64,000 nucleotides of DNA from positions 963,501-1,027,500 of the forward strand of contig JACVTC010000018.1 of NCBI GenBank assembly GCA_016946835.1, given 5' to 3'. Each line of letters opens with the position of its first letter. Position 1 is the first letter of the stretch. This stretch comes from Neocallimastix lanati (nom. inval.) (Eukaryota; Neocallimastigomycota; Neocallimastigomycetes; Neocallimastigales; Neocallimastigaceae). Position numbers and translations under genes: made by a program. Positions 1 through 12,800 of the stretch are shown piece by piece. The notes below the pieces were generated by a model that saw only the letters and a program-made list of their open reading frames with translations, did not search any database and was not told the DNA's origin.

Positions 1-3000
1 AAAAATAAAATAAACTCACTAAAATACGATGAAGAACAGGACATCAATGTCTTCATCCCAACCCTCCAAAATGCTATCGATGAATTAGAAAATCGTGACT
101 ATGATATTGAACCAACCACAAAGACAGGCATATTGAACAGAGCATTACCGGAGGATTTACATTTCATAAATGTGTTTCAATATAAAAATGATTGGGAGAA
201 ATTATGTGAATACGTAAAAAACGTATTACCTGACATCGTTTTCTCAAACATGAAAGAATCAATGAAATTTAAAGTTGAACCTAAACCCAATTTTCTAACT
301 GGTAAACAATCAAAACCTGATAACCCCCGAAAATTTCAAAATAAATCTTGGATATACAGAAAGAGAAAGAATGTCATAGAACAAACAAAAATAACAAATT
401 TATACTAATAAGAGTCACAACAAAAATAAACCTAAACGTCGTAGTAATCCTAAATTAAAATTTAATAAGCACGAAAATTACAACAAAAACCATTATAAAC
501 AAATAAATTTTGTGAAGAATCAGGTTAATCATACTGCTCACTCAGATGATTTCTTGAAGAATTACAATTCTGAGGATGGCATTTTCGTCCGATGTGTTAC
601 AAACATACCACAAGAACTCAACATAATATATAAGAATTCTTATAACCTCAAACATTATAATAATGATATATCTAAATATAAAAATGCTTTGAAAATATAG
701 CATTACCAAATGGTAAAGTTATTAAATCAACTTATAAAGGTGATTTCCTAGTGTTCATTAACAATAACAAAATACTATTAAAAGATGTTTATTTTGTTCC
801 AAAGGTTACCAAAAATATCATCTCAATCAATAAGCTAACAAAAGACCACTATAAAATCATTTTCTCTAACAACAACATCAATTCTTTCGTCATCATTTAC
901 GATCACCAAGGCAATCGTATTATAAGCACAAAATCAGACAGTCAAGGCATCTACCCTGTATGGTTATCAAATGCTCCATTAAATTTCAAACACAAATATG
1001 AAAGCAAAATTCACTTTCAAAATCTACTCAATATTACCAAAATTGATAAAATTAATTTTTGACAAAGACGGTTGGGGCACTTCAACATAAACAACATAAA
1101 TCATCATTTATTAAAAATAAATATCAAAACTAAATGTCCAATATGGTTCAATTCAAAAATGAAAAACCTTCCATTCAGAAAATCGGTAAATAAAAGCACG
1201 TCTACTTTTGAATTAGTTCATTTGATATTGTAGGTCCTGATAAGAATTCCTTTATGGAAACAAATACTTTTTAATAATTTTGAATGATTATTCACGTTTC
1301 GGCTGAGTGTACTTCTTAGAAGGCAAGAATGATACTTTCAAAAAATTCCATATTTGAACCAATGAAATTTATAATATTTTCAACAAACCAATTAAGTATA
1401 TACACTCTGACAATGGTAAAGAATTTAACAACAGTAATTTTAACTCATTTTGCCTATCTAAAGGCGTTATTTACCAATTCACTGTACCTTATAACCCCCA
1501 ACAGAACGGCTGCGTTGAGAGACTAAACGGAATTCTTATTTCATCCGCCAAAGCACTTCTCAACGATGCTAAAATTGTGCCACCAATTCTGGGAGTATGC
1601 CGTCGACCCATCCAATTATATCCATAATAGACTCCCACATTCTGGAATCAATAATAAAATACCCTTCAAGATCCTTTTCAATAAAGATGTTGACTACTCA
1701 CATTTTAAGATTTTCGGTTGTAGAGTATTCTTCTATGTTCCAAATTCCTTAAGAAATAAATTTGAAAACAATGCCCTTCATAGCATCTTCCTCGGTTATC
1801 ATTCTTATTCGTCCTCTTACAACATACTAAATATAAATATAAATCAAATTATCCTTTCCAGAGCAGTCGAATTCTTCAAACAAAACCCTGGTATTGCTAA
1901 TCTCCGATCTAGAGTCCCCTACGAATTTTCAAATTTTATACCACACTCCAAAATTAAGGGGAATGATTATTTCGATAAATTAATTAATTAACTTTTCGAA
2001 TAGATTATTTCATGACAGTTTCATAAACATCCATAACGACTATCCATATAAAAAATATTACTCCGAAACCCATAAATAATAATACAAACCTTTCAAATGA
2101 TATCAATAATAACTACAAATTAATAATCCAGACCAACAATAAACCAGATTTAATTAAAAATCATGTATCACTAAATAACATAAATAAGTACAACAAGAGA
2201 GATGATAATGACGAACTCATAAACCCAACACATAAATTTAGAAAGATACACAATAAACCAAAACTCTCCTTAAACTCACATCTAAGAAAACCACAAACAT
2301 ATAAAAATATATTCAGTCTACCAGATAAACATGAATGGTTAAACGCAATAAAGGAAGAAATAAATAACATGAATCAAAAAAACGTATTCGAAATAGTAGA
2401 AGATATACCCAAAGGCACAAATCTCGTTATCACGCAAATGGGTATTTAAATACAAACATGACAAAAACGACAACATCACACAACGTAAGGCTAGATTGGT
2501 TGCCAGAGGATTTTCACAACGTTTTAGAATCGACCACCTCTACACATTCTCCCCAACACAAAAATTAGATTCCTTATATATTATCGTAGCAATAGCGGTT
2601 AATAGAAATTTCAAAATTATACAAATCGATATAAATGCCAGACTCACGGAAGACATTTATATAAAACCACCGGAGGAATACAACAATGGTTCAAACCAAG
2701 GTTATTGGAAACTAAAGAGAGCTCTCTACGGCTTGAAAAAAGCAGACCGCCAATGAAACAATGAGTTAAACAATAGTCTCCTAGATATGGATTTCGGGAA
2801 ACTTGTCAGTGAACCTTGTATCAATGTAAAGGAAAACGAAACAAAGGAAATAATTTGTATCATCACTGTATACTTTGATGATATCTTGATTATAGGTAAA
2901 GACAAGGATATATTATTCGTTAAGGATCAAATAAAAAAAAAATAAAATCAAAGAAATTGGAGAAGAGGATTTCGTCATCGGAATAAAATTTGAAAAAATA

Positions 3001-3370
3001 AATGATGGTTATATCTTACATCAGAGGGAATACTTAAAAGAACTACTTAGGAAATATATCTTAACAAGATGTAATCCGATACCAAACACAAAACCAGTTG
3101 AAAATACTAATTTAAGAAGTAAGAGTTTTAATGAAACAACATATCGAAGCGATATAAGTAATCTTCTGTATTTAGCAGTGTCTACCAGCCACGACATTAT
3201 GTTCTCAGTGAGTGGAGCAGCAAGGAAGAACAATAACCCGACATTGGAAGATTGGTTTAACGTGAAGAAGATATTTAGGTACCTCAAGACCACCGAAAAT
3301 TATGGAATCAAATTTTCAAAGGACAGAAATTTAAGAATCTTCGTTGACGCAGACTATGCAGGTTCTTAGT
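1..3370 (+). mobile_element. Old Ty1/copia retrotransposon remnant
   Basis: This is the internal part of a Ty1/copia LTR retrotransposon that enters from the left edge. In order it shows Gag-like sequence, a protease/integrase zone with the core and C-terminal integrase signatures, and reverse transcriptase with the copia FDD/VDD-type neighbourhood, ending in the start of RNase H. Its proteins resemble those of the two copia elements at 8483-20070. No LTR is visible on the right side and the left end lies outside the window. It is broken in many places and looks old. Confidence 0.9.
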
Positions 3371-3965
3371 ATTTTTCTATAAATAACTCATGTAATAACT
3401 AAAATAAAATTAGCAACTTTAATAAAATTAATAAATATTAAATTTATTATAATATATAAATACAAAATATTTTTATTTAATAAAAAACTTCTTATTCTAA
3501 TTAAGAAATAATAATTTTATATTTATTACAATCTTTAATAAAAAGTTGTTATAAAATGATTATTTATAAAAACAAAAATATTTTAAAGTGTTTTTAAAAT
3601 TGAGTGTATCATATTCTTATAGTCTTATTTTCTAATAATATTAATTATTAAATTATTCCAAATATGATATTACAATAGCATTATTTATAAATATTTATAA
3701 ATTAATATTATGTATATAAATAAATAATAATATTAATATAATAAATTCCAAGTTTTATAATTTTATTATTAATACTTAAAATGTCATTATAATACACTTT
3801 TGACAAAATTATTATATACATATAATATAAATATTTTTTAAAATTAAATAAAAAGAAGATAATAATAACATAAAATATTTAGAAAAATAGGGAATTCTGG
3901 AATATACTGGGATTATATATAATTATTAATGATTAATGAATACATATAATTGTTATGATACTGAT
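3371..3965. other. Gene-free AT-rich spacer
   Basis: About 0.6 kb of A/T-rich DNA lies between the copia remnant and the SGNH gene. I see no open frame, RNA gene or ordered repeat. It includes the 3' flank of the minus-strand SGNH gene. Confidence 0.7.
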
Positions 3966-5057
3966 TTACTTATTTAGGGAGTTGAGTAATTCATGTATAT
4001 TTTTTGCTAGAATTTTATTTGCTGGATATGATATATGTGAATTAGCCCAAAAAAAATCACTAACATTCCTTTTTTTGTTTCCTCCCCATGCATTAATACA
4101 ATCTTTAAATCCATATTCATAACAATTTTTAATTATATCTTCAAATATATTCACAGTACTATAATAGATAAGATTTATATATGAATATTTTTTGAAAAAT
4201 ATTTTTGATATTTTAATTATTTCATTATTGAATTCTAAAACTTCTTTTTTCAAAACTTCTATACATTCGCCATCTGAAATACCTTTACACTGGTTATAAT
4301 TTTTACGATATGGTATTCTATGCAGAGGGGGAGCTCCCAGTATCAAAATATTTCTTGCACCAACATCATATATTCTTTTAATAATATTAAATAGGTTTTC
4401 AATAATTTCTTTGTTAGTTCCTCTAATTCTCCACCCAATATCACAAGTACCAAACCAAAATACATATAATGAATTATATTTATTCCACACATTTGAGAAT
4501 TGTTTTCCTTCCGACATATTTTCATAATAATATGTGTATTGTTTTTCTAAATCAATATTATTTACAAAATTTGAAAATTTTTTATTTATATACGCACCTC
4601 TTACAGCATAATTCCATAATTTAATATTGTTAAAATCTATTAAGTATAGTGGCCAATTTTTTCCTCCAGAAAAATTCCATCCAGTATATGACATATCAGT
4701 AAAATTGGTGAGAACTGTTGAATGAGAATCTCCAAAAACAATTAAATTTTCAATTTTATTGTAGTTAAATTTGGTGGAATTAGATAAAAGTACTAATGGA
4801 GAGTTTTTATTCTCAAAAAATATAATATTTTCATAAATTTTATTATTTTTAAAATTTTCATTTTTATCTAACATATCTAGAGAAAAGCATTTTTTACAAA
4901 ATTTTTTTAATTTTCTATTTTTGTTTTGACATCGTTTCTTACAACGTGATAAGAATTTTTGATTTTTTGAATATTTTTTTAAGGAATAGTTTAATTTAAC
5001 AAATAATATAAAATAAATTAATATTACAATGATTGAATATTTACTATTCATTTTCAT
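3966..5057 (-). CDS. Secreted SGNH/GDSL hydrolase, copy A
   Basis: This 363-residue protein is a predicted carbohydrate esterase or acylhydrolase of the SGNH fold. Residues 1-25 form a signal peptide. Residues 39-57 hold a Cys4 segment (C39, C43, C54, C57) ending in CKKC followed by FSLDML. The nucleophile block GDSHS lies at 109-113 and the oxyanion Gly within NYAVRGA at about 149-155. Block III reads GTCD at 203-206, so the usual Asn is missing. The C-terminal His sits in WANSH, where the paralogue at 41613-42677 has SDSH. The start is the ATG at 5057; the paralogue shows the same MNSKYSII start region. In the family such enzymes remove acetyl or other acyl groups from glycans. Its neighbour is a GT2 gene on the same strand. 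The Asn/Asp differences may mean altered activity. Function is inferred from motifs only. Confidence 0.82.
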   Translation of the reverse strand: MKMNSKYSIIVILIYFILFVKLNYSLKKYSKNQKFLSRCKKRCQNKNRKLKKFCKKCFSLDMLDKNENFKNNKIYENIIFFENKNSPLVLLSNSTKFNYNKIENLIVFGDSHSTVLTNFTDMSYTGWNFSGGKNWPLYLIDFNNIKLWNYAVRGAYINKKFSNFVNNIDLEKQYTYYYENMSEGKQFSNVWNKYNSLYVFWFGTCDIGWRIRGTNKEIIENLFNIIKRIYDVGARNILILGAPPLHRIPYRKNYNQCKGISDGECIEVLKKEVLEFNNEIIKISKIFFKKYSYINLIYYSTVNIFEDIIKNCYEYGFKDCINAWGGNKKRNVSDFFWANSHISYPANKILAKNIHELLNSLNK

Positions 5058-5110
5058 CTTTGTATGTATTTGTTATAATTTCAATATAAATTATTATTAG
5101 TATAATTGAT

Positions 5111-5129
5111 TAATATTCATGAATCCATT
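5111..5129 (-). promoter_or_regulatory. Conserved upstream box with ATTCATGAAT palindrome
   Basis: The 19-base string AATGGATTCATGAATATTA lies 54-72 bases upstream of the SGNH copy A start. The identical string lies 60-78 bases upstream of SGNH copy B (41535-41553). Its centre is the perfect 10-base palindrome ATTCATGAAT. Surrounding promoter sequence is only weakly conserved, so this may be a regulator site or part of the core promoter. The role is inference. Confidence 0.5.
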
Positions 5130-6828
5130 TGTTAATTTATAATCTTTATATGAAACAAAGTGATTTAAATTAATACTTGTTTAGTTTTTAAATTTGACAA
5201 ATTTAGTTTATTTTAATATTATTTCAAATTGTTTATTCACTTTAAAAAATTTAAAAATTTTAAGTTTCAATTAATTTTGATAACTTAAATTGTTATAAAA
5301 TTAAAATTTTAAACGTTGAAAATTTGTTTTACCATTTCTTACATAATAAAAATTGAGCAATACTTATATTATAATTCTTTTTATTAACTATGAAATTCTT
5401 ACTATAGTTCAAATATAAAATTTACACTTTAAAATTTAATATTAAAATTTAAAATTTCAAAATTTAAAATATTTACTTTAAAATAGATTACCTTAGAATG
5501 ATAAATTTTTCGATGGTTTTTTTATATTCGGAATTTAAAATTTAAAATTCTTTACTGAATGAAATTTAATTCATAATCAGAATATCTATTTCCATTTCAA
5601 TTAATATTGATCAAAAGAGAATTTATTTGAAATTGGTATTATTTTTGGTATTATATATTATAACTCTATTCAACTCTAACTTTATCCAAGTTAAATATTT
5701 AATAAAATATATGTAATAAAAAGAATAAAAAGATAAAAAAATAAACAAAAAAAAAAAATAAAATAAAATAATGGTACAACGTATTCTAGTTTAATTTAAT
5801 TAATATCTGTAAGACTTCTCAAGGGTATTATTATACTGAAGTATAATAATTATTTTTGACTTAATTTAAATTATTAAATTATAATTTATTTTCAACTATA
5901 CATTTATAAATTTTTAAATAATATAACATTTTAATAATACTTAAATTACACTTTTATATTATAAAAAATAAAGGAAAAAACCATACATTTTTAATAGTAA
6001 TAATATTATTTTTATATTTTTAAAGAAAATTTAATTTAATATAAATATGGAGTTTAATTCCTTTTGTATTAAAAATTTCATAATTTTAAATGAAATTATT
6101 AAATTTTATTTTTATTTTTTATTTATCTTTAGAGTTTTTCTTGAGATTTGATTTTTTTTGACTGAAGCAGGTTCTATCCTGGTTGCTAGTCTGATTGCTA
6201 AAATACTTAAAGCTCCCTGTTTGAACCCATCATATAACCATTTTCCAGGTTTTCCTCACAAGAGGTTTTTACGGAAAATGGGGGTTAAGGTTACAGGTAT
6301 GTCCCTTATATATTTATTATTAAAATGGAAACTGAACTAATTGAGAGGGTTACGCTATTGCTGAACATTTAAGAAGGAAATACTAGCATTAAGATATATG
6401 ATTTCATGGGTTCATATAGATATATTCTTCAAAATTTCAATCTTTCTGATATTTATACAATATAATATGGGTTAGGTTACATTAGAAGGAAATAAGTCAT
6501 ATTTTTTCAAAAAAAAATTCTATTATATTTTTTAAAAATAAAAATAAAATATCAATTATAAAATGAAGTCTTTTTTATTTAATATATTATTAAAAATTTT
6601 TTACTTAAATTTGATGAGTTTATTTAAAATTACTAATAATTTTATTTTATTTATAATAATATAATTTTTTAAATAATAAATAAATATCGTAATAATTAAT
6701 TAAACTTCATATGTACTAAATAAATTAAAATAAATAATAATAAAAATAAAATATAAAAAAAATTAATAAATTAAAGTTTTAATAATTATAATTTTTCTTA
6801 TGTTAATAAATTTAGAAAAACAGATAAT
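5130..6828. other. Gene-free spacer with an unassigned relic
   Basis: Mostly A/T runs. Between about 6150 and 6420 the base composition is clearly less AT-rich and a 60-codon open frame (6158-6340, plus) contains FPGFPHKRFLRKMG. I do not recognise it; it may be a scrap of a transposon or of a host exon. 6517-6828 is the 3' flank of the GT2 gene and is duplicated at 43561-43872. Confidence 0.55.
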
Positions 6829-7590
6829 TCAAAAATATTCTTTCTTATTATTAAGGATTTTTTTATTTTTCTTATAACTTTTATGAGCTTCTTTATTAAA
6901 TTTTTTTAAATCTCTTTTTGAAAAATTTCTTAGTGATCCTGTTCTTCTCTTATAATAATAATATATTCCTTCATCAGGTAACTTCAGAACTCTTGGATTA
7001 TATTTATAAGCAAGTATATTAAACGGATAGTCATTTCCAGTTCTCAACGTTTCATCATATCTGATATTATTTTCGTTTAAGAAATTCTTTCTCCAAATTG
7101 AATCATAAATTGGCCAATGTTTTTTATATTCCCTATTATAATAGAATTTAGAAATATTAGTACTTAGTGCAAGTTGACCTACCACAATATCATAACCATT
7201 TGAATTTTGAAGCAGATTTTCATAAAATCTTTCATCAATATAGTCATCACTATCAACAAATCCAATATATTCTCCTTTTGCATTTTCAATTCCTGCGTTT
7301 CTTGCAGCACTAGCACCTTTATTTTGTTCAAAATGAATAATTTTAACTCTATTATCAGTAGTTTTAAATTTTTCTAATACTTCCATGGAATTATCCGTTG
7401 ATCCATCGTCAACACATATTAATTCAAAATCTTTAAAAGTTTGATTCAATATTGAATTTATACACCTACCCAAGTATGATGCTGTATTAAATACAGGCAC
7501 AACAATGGTTAAAGGCAATGCATAAACGTTATTTATAAATATTACTAAATATAAAAAAGTAATTAAAGATGCTTTAAATAATATATTCAT
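6829..7590 (-). CDS. GT2 family glycosyltransferase with signal peptide, copy 1
   Basis: This 253-residue glycosyltransferase has a GT-A fold and resembles bacterial capsule or exopolysaccharide GT2 enzymes. A hydrophobic signal peptide or anchor covers residues 1-25. TIVVPVFN at 28-35 begins the domain, DDGSTD at 61-66 is the nucleotide-sugar Asp pair, and DSDD at 113-116 is the DXD metal site. The later acidic pair that usually reads E/D-D is GND here. The tail is Lys-rich. I choose the ATG at 7590; the frame stays open a few codons upstream but only to a TTG. Bacterial relatives work in the cytosol, so a lumenal location would be a change of compartment. Closest relative in the window is the broken copy at 39240-39860; the gene at 27085-27864 is a more distant paralogue. 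The sugar donor cannot be told. Confidence 0.85.
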   Translation of the reverse strand: MNILFKASLITFLYLVIFINNVYALPLTIVVPVFNTASYLGRCINSILNQTFKDFELICVDDGSTDNSMEVLEKFKTTDNRVKIIHFEQNKGASAARNAGIENAKGEYIGFVDSDDYIDERFYENLLQNSNGYDIVVGQLALSTNISKFYYNREYKKHWPIYDSIWRKNFLNENNIRYDETLRTGNDYPFNILAYKYNPRVLKLPDEGIYYYYKRRTGSLRNFSKRDLKKFNKEAHKSYKKNKKILNNKKEYF

Positions 7591-8482
7591 TTTTTTAATC
7601 AAAAGTAAATTTTATTTTAATAATAATTTTATTAAATATTTATATTTTTTTTAATTTTTATATTTTTAAAATAAAATAAATAAAGTTTTATTGATTTTTA
7701 TAAAAAATTTTAATTTTTTAATTAATAAAAATATTAAATTTTTTCTAAAAAAAATAAATAAAATAACTATTTAATTATTAATTTATTAATATATCATATG
7801 ATTTATATAAATTATCTAAAGTAATTTTCATAAAAAATATTAAAAAAAAAAAGATAATTTTTATTATTTTTAAATATATATAAAATGATTAAAGATAATA
7901 TTTAAACCGTGTAAGAGAAAATTTTGTTATTCTTAATATACAAAAATCCTAAAATTTATTAAAATAATGTTAAAAATTTTTGTACCTTTTAAATTAAATA
8001 ACTTTTTATTATTTACGTATATTAAAGGTTTAAATCTAAACTACTTTATAAATAATTATAACAGATAATGTAATTATTTAGTTAAAAAAATTAATAATTA
8101 TGACTTTAAATTTTTTTAAATTTGACATATCTTTTATAAATATGTAATTTTAAAAATATTTAATTAATTAAAGATATAAAACTGAAAAACAAAATCTATT
8201 ATAATTAAAAAATGAATGTTAATTATTTAAAAAAAAATAATATTTTTAAATTTGATATTAATTAATCTTAAAATTATTAATTGTGATAGTACTTAAGAAT
8301 ATTTCGGAAATTAAGTTGAAATTCCATTAATTTTTATTTAATAATTTATATTTAGTGAAAATTTTTGTAAATATTTAGATATACTTAAAATTATTATTAT
8401 TTTTTTTTTTTACTTTTATTTTATATAATTATTTTGGTAATAAATAAATATATATAAATTATAATAAAATTATTATAAATTA
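7591..8482. other. Gene-free AT-rich spacer
   Basis: Upstream flank of the minus-strand GT2 gene, up to the 5' LTR of the copia element. It is A/T homopolymer-rich with no supported gene. Confidence 0.7.
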
Positions 8483-8723
8483 TGTTAGAATATAAAAAAA
8501 AAAATAAATACTTAATAATGACTTTAATATATTTTACCCAATCAGAATATTATTATATTTAAATAAAATTATAAAAGAAATAAAATGTAACCTTGTTAAA
8601 AATATATACAATTTTGTAATTATAAAAATAAAAATAAATAAAATTAAATATTAAGTATTATATATAAAATGTTATTCTAAAAATATATCTAATTTTCTCA
8701 ATATTTGTTATTGGTGCTTAATA
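8483..8723 (+). repeat. 5' LTR of the young copia element
   Basis: Starts TGTTAGAATA and ends near GGTGCTTAATA. It matches 14591-14830 almost base for base. The right boundary is set where the two copies stop agreeing and is good to a few bases. The sequence just after it is the expected primer-binding zone. Confidence 0.9.
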
Positions 8724-8979
8724 GATTAAGAGTCTCAGTCTACAACTGAGCTTAACCATAAGTTAAGTTATAATTTACATAATTAATATATAAATATATT
8801 CATCTTATAAATTAATTGAACTAACGCTTTCTTATTTTTAATATTAAAAATCATTTTTATATTTATCAATAATAACATCTAATTTTGAATTATCAAAGAA
8901 ATAATTTAATTAATTATGAATCTACTTAATTAATTTGTTATTTTCATAATAATTAAATCAAAATATATTATCAAAAATA

Positions 8980-9013
<34 letters not shown>

Positions 9014-9091
9014 AAATTAATGAGGGATTAATACAATTTAATAATATCATTATTCATTCATTGTATATAAAAATATACATATATATTATAG

Positions 9092-9336
9092 TCAGTCAAA
9101 TTATAATTCGAGCTGAAAAAATAATATAGTCAGTCAATTATAATTTGAACTGAAAATTAGTATTATCATTAAAATTTTATATTGAAATAAAATAAAAAAA
9201 AAAAAATTAATAATAAAATAAAATAATAAAATAGTCTGTCAAATAATTAATTTGAACTGTAAAAATAGTATAGTCCGTCAAATAATTAATTTGAACTGAA
9301 AATCATATGGTCAGTCAAATAATTAATTTGAACTGA
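9092..9336 (+). repeat. Five hairpin repeats in the copia leader
   Basis: Five copies of a 24-26 base unit occur at 9092-9116, 9130-9153, 9235-9260, 9274-9299 and 9311-9336. The best unit reads TCAGTCAAAT-AATTA-ATTTGAACTGA and is an imperfect inverted repeat, so each copy could fold as a small stem-loop in the genomic RNA. They lie in the untranslated leader between the 5' LTR and the gag start. Copies differ by a few bases and are unevenly spaced. Packaging, translation or stability roles are possible but unproven. Confidence 0.75.
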
Positions 9337-9869
9337 AAATATTATTGTCAATTATTAACAATAAAATTAAAAAAAAAAAAAAAAAAACATATATATTTTT
9401 AATTCCAATATTAATAAATGTAAATCAAGTATAAATACCTTTTTCAAACATAAAAAACCAATAATATAAATGTTTAATTAAATTAATTTCAAATAGCATA
9501 ATGAAAAATATTACATTAAAAAATAAGATAAAAATAGAAACCAATCATAATTCTGAAATATATTATTTTATAACTTTTTTTTTATTAAGTAATAAATATA
9601 ACTTAACCAATTATCAAAAAATATATATTATTAAAGTTCATTATAAATTATCAAGGAAATATTAAACAATATATATTTCAATTTACATTTATTTAATGAA
9701 AATAGAATAAGGTTTTAATCAATATATTGAATATGTATAAATAAACAATCCAGACATACAACATATCCCTCATCAATTATTCTTTAAAATTTTAAATAAA
9801 AAAAAATATTCGCATAATATAATATATAAATAAATTATTAAAAAATAAATTAATTTAAAATTCTCCACA

Positions 9870-12800
9870 ATGGCTAACACAAGAAGAAACAATAGAAATG
9901 AAGTAATTACCATTGAAGAACAGATTGACATCAGGCCAACAATTAAATTTAACTACTCTGAAAATTTTAACAGAGTAGTTGAATTAAATACTGAAAACTA
10001 TAATAGATGGAGAACCAAAATCCTTCATCTATTATCAATTAACAACCTAGTTGGCTATATCACCAAAGAAAAAGTTAAGAAATTAAGGAAGAGAGATATA
10101 CAAGATGACCTATCTGAGTATATCGAAGATGAATTTGATGACACATTGGTGTATGACAAAAATACCAATGTAGTTGATATCAATAACGATATCACAACAA
10201 AATGGATCGTCCTAAACAGTATTGGAGAAAAAACACAAGACATTGTGCAAGGATCAAATAAAACCGCCTTTGAATTGTGGAAGATTCTAAAAAGATCTTT
10301 TACCAAAAACATCAACACGCGTAAATTAGAACTTAAAACCAAACTCGATAATTTGAAGTATAACCCAGAAGTGGACATTAATATATTTATTGCTGAACTA
10401 CAGAACACACTTGATGAACTCGAGAAAATAGATAATGACATTGAATTAAGTGTTAAAGTGGGCATCCTTAACAGAAGCCTCCCAGAAGAACTCCGTTGGA
10501 TTAATGTGTTTCAATTTAAAAATGATTGGAATAAATGCAGTGAATATGTTAAGGATGTATTGCCTGAAATAATCTCTTCAAACCTAAAAGAATCCTTAAC
10601 AAATAATCAAAATAATAAAAATATATTTTCAATAGAAAATAATACTAACATTAATACAAATAAGAAAAAACTTACTAAAATAAAAACATCTACTAAAAAG
10701 ACCAAAAATGGTAGATGTAATTACTGTGGTAAATGGGGCCATTTCTTTTATGACTGTAAAATTAGAAGAGATGATAAAAATAATAACAAAAGAAGAAAAA
10801 TTTTCAAAAGAAGAAGAAATAATTTTAAAAGAAAATCTAATAAACGTAGAAATTATGCAAATTTCATGGAAAAAGAAAGGTACGATACAAGTTATGCCGA
10901 TTCTTTTACCAAGGATTACAATTCTCAAGAAAACCTTGATATTAATTTTGCCGAAGTAAATAAACAAAACGAAGAAAATAAACAAAAAGAAATGATGTGT
11001 TGGATATTGGACTCCGGTGCATCAATAAATATTACTGGTCATTTAAATAAATTACATAATATTCAAAAGTGCAATGACAAAGTTTATTTAGCTAATAATC
11101 AAGTTATATCAACACAATTTAAAGGAGATCTCATAGGATACATTAATAATCACAAAATAATCATTAAGAATGTTTATTACTCACCAAAAATAAATAAAAA
11201 TTTATTATCAATTGGAAATCTTACACAACAAGGATACAAAATAATTTTCAATAATACTAATAATAAATCATATGCACTAATTTATGACGAACACAATCAA
11301 AGAATATTATCAATTAAATCGAACCAATCTAATACATTTAAATTTTGGGTTTCAACTCAACCATTAAATTTTCAAAACAACCAACATAATAATAATTTGG
11401 TTGAAATCAATTATACACATTTAAAATCAATTGATAAACTAAATTTATGGCATCGTCGTTTTGCCCATTTTAATATCAATAGTATCAAAAATAAAATTTT
11501 AAAAATCAACATAAACTCAAAGTGCCCTATTTGTAGTTATTCAAAACTTAAAAATAAGCCCTTCAAATCATCACATAATAGAGCCAAAAATATATTTCAA
11601 CTCATACACATGGATCTTATAGGTCCAATACAAAACTCTATCTATGACAATAAATATATCTTAACCATTTTGGATGACCATTCAAGATTTGGGTGGACTC
11701 TCTTTATGAAGAGTAAATCAGAAACTTTTTATCACTTCCTTAATTGGTTTAATAAAATAAAAAATCAATTTAACAAAAGAATTCAATATATCCGTACAGA
11801 TAATGGTACCGAATTTAACAATAAAAATTTCAAACAATTTTGCATTGACTTTGGAATACAACATCAATTTACTGTTCCCTACCACCCACAACAAAATGGT
11901 AGGATTGAACGATTCAACGGCACTATAATCAATTCTGCAAAGTCAATGTTAAATGACGCAAAACTTAGCTTACAATTTTGGGAAGATGCCGTCTCTACCT
12001 CCAACTATATTCATAATCGAATCCCTCATAAAGGAATAAATAATAAAATTCCATATGAACTTCTAACCAATAACAAAGTTGATTATTCAAACATACGTGT
12101 CTTCGGATGTAAAGTTTTTTATTACATTCCAAAACTATTCCGCACCAAATTTCAAAATAACTCATCTCCTGGCATATTCTTGGGGTATGTTGATAATCCC
12201 ACAGCATACAAAATTCTTGATATAACAAATAATAAAATTATAATTTCACGAAATGTTGAATTCTTTGAATTTACATCAGGAAATTCACATTTATCTCATT
12301 GCGATAATGACATCTCAAATTTTATTCCCAATAATATAATAAGGAGGAATGATAATACCTACTTTTATGATAACACGTATGATATAAACCACGGCAAAGA
12401 CTTCAATAATACTAACATTAATAATCTGTATTATCAATATAATAACAATAAGTCAAATAATATTCAAATATTAGTCAATAATACTCAAATAAATGAAAAT
12501 AATATACCAAGTAAAAACATTCAAATAAAAAATAAAAGAACATATAACAAAAGAAGAAACAACAATAATAACAACACCAAAAATATTAATAATAATCAAA
12601 ACAAAGATTATAATAATAATATAGAATCTCAAGATAATAACATTGACAACAACGACAATAATAATAACAATAACACAAGTAACAATAAAATTAATAACAA
12701 CGATAACACAAACAGCAACAACAACACTACCAACAGCAATAATAACAAAATAAATAATAATATTAATAAAAACGACAATATGATCACTGTCAGAAATAAA

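Noticed and set aside
8724-8760. tRNA-like sequence after the 5' LTR
   Set aside because: No cloverleaf can be formed; position fits the retroelement primer-binding zone.
9092-9336. Possible CRISPR array
   Set aside because: Repeat units are palindromic but degenerate, spacers are unequal A/T sequence, the genome is eukaryotic and the array sits in a retroelement leader.
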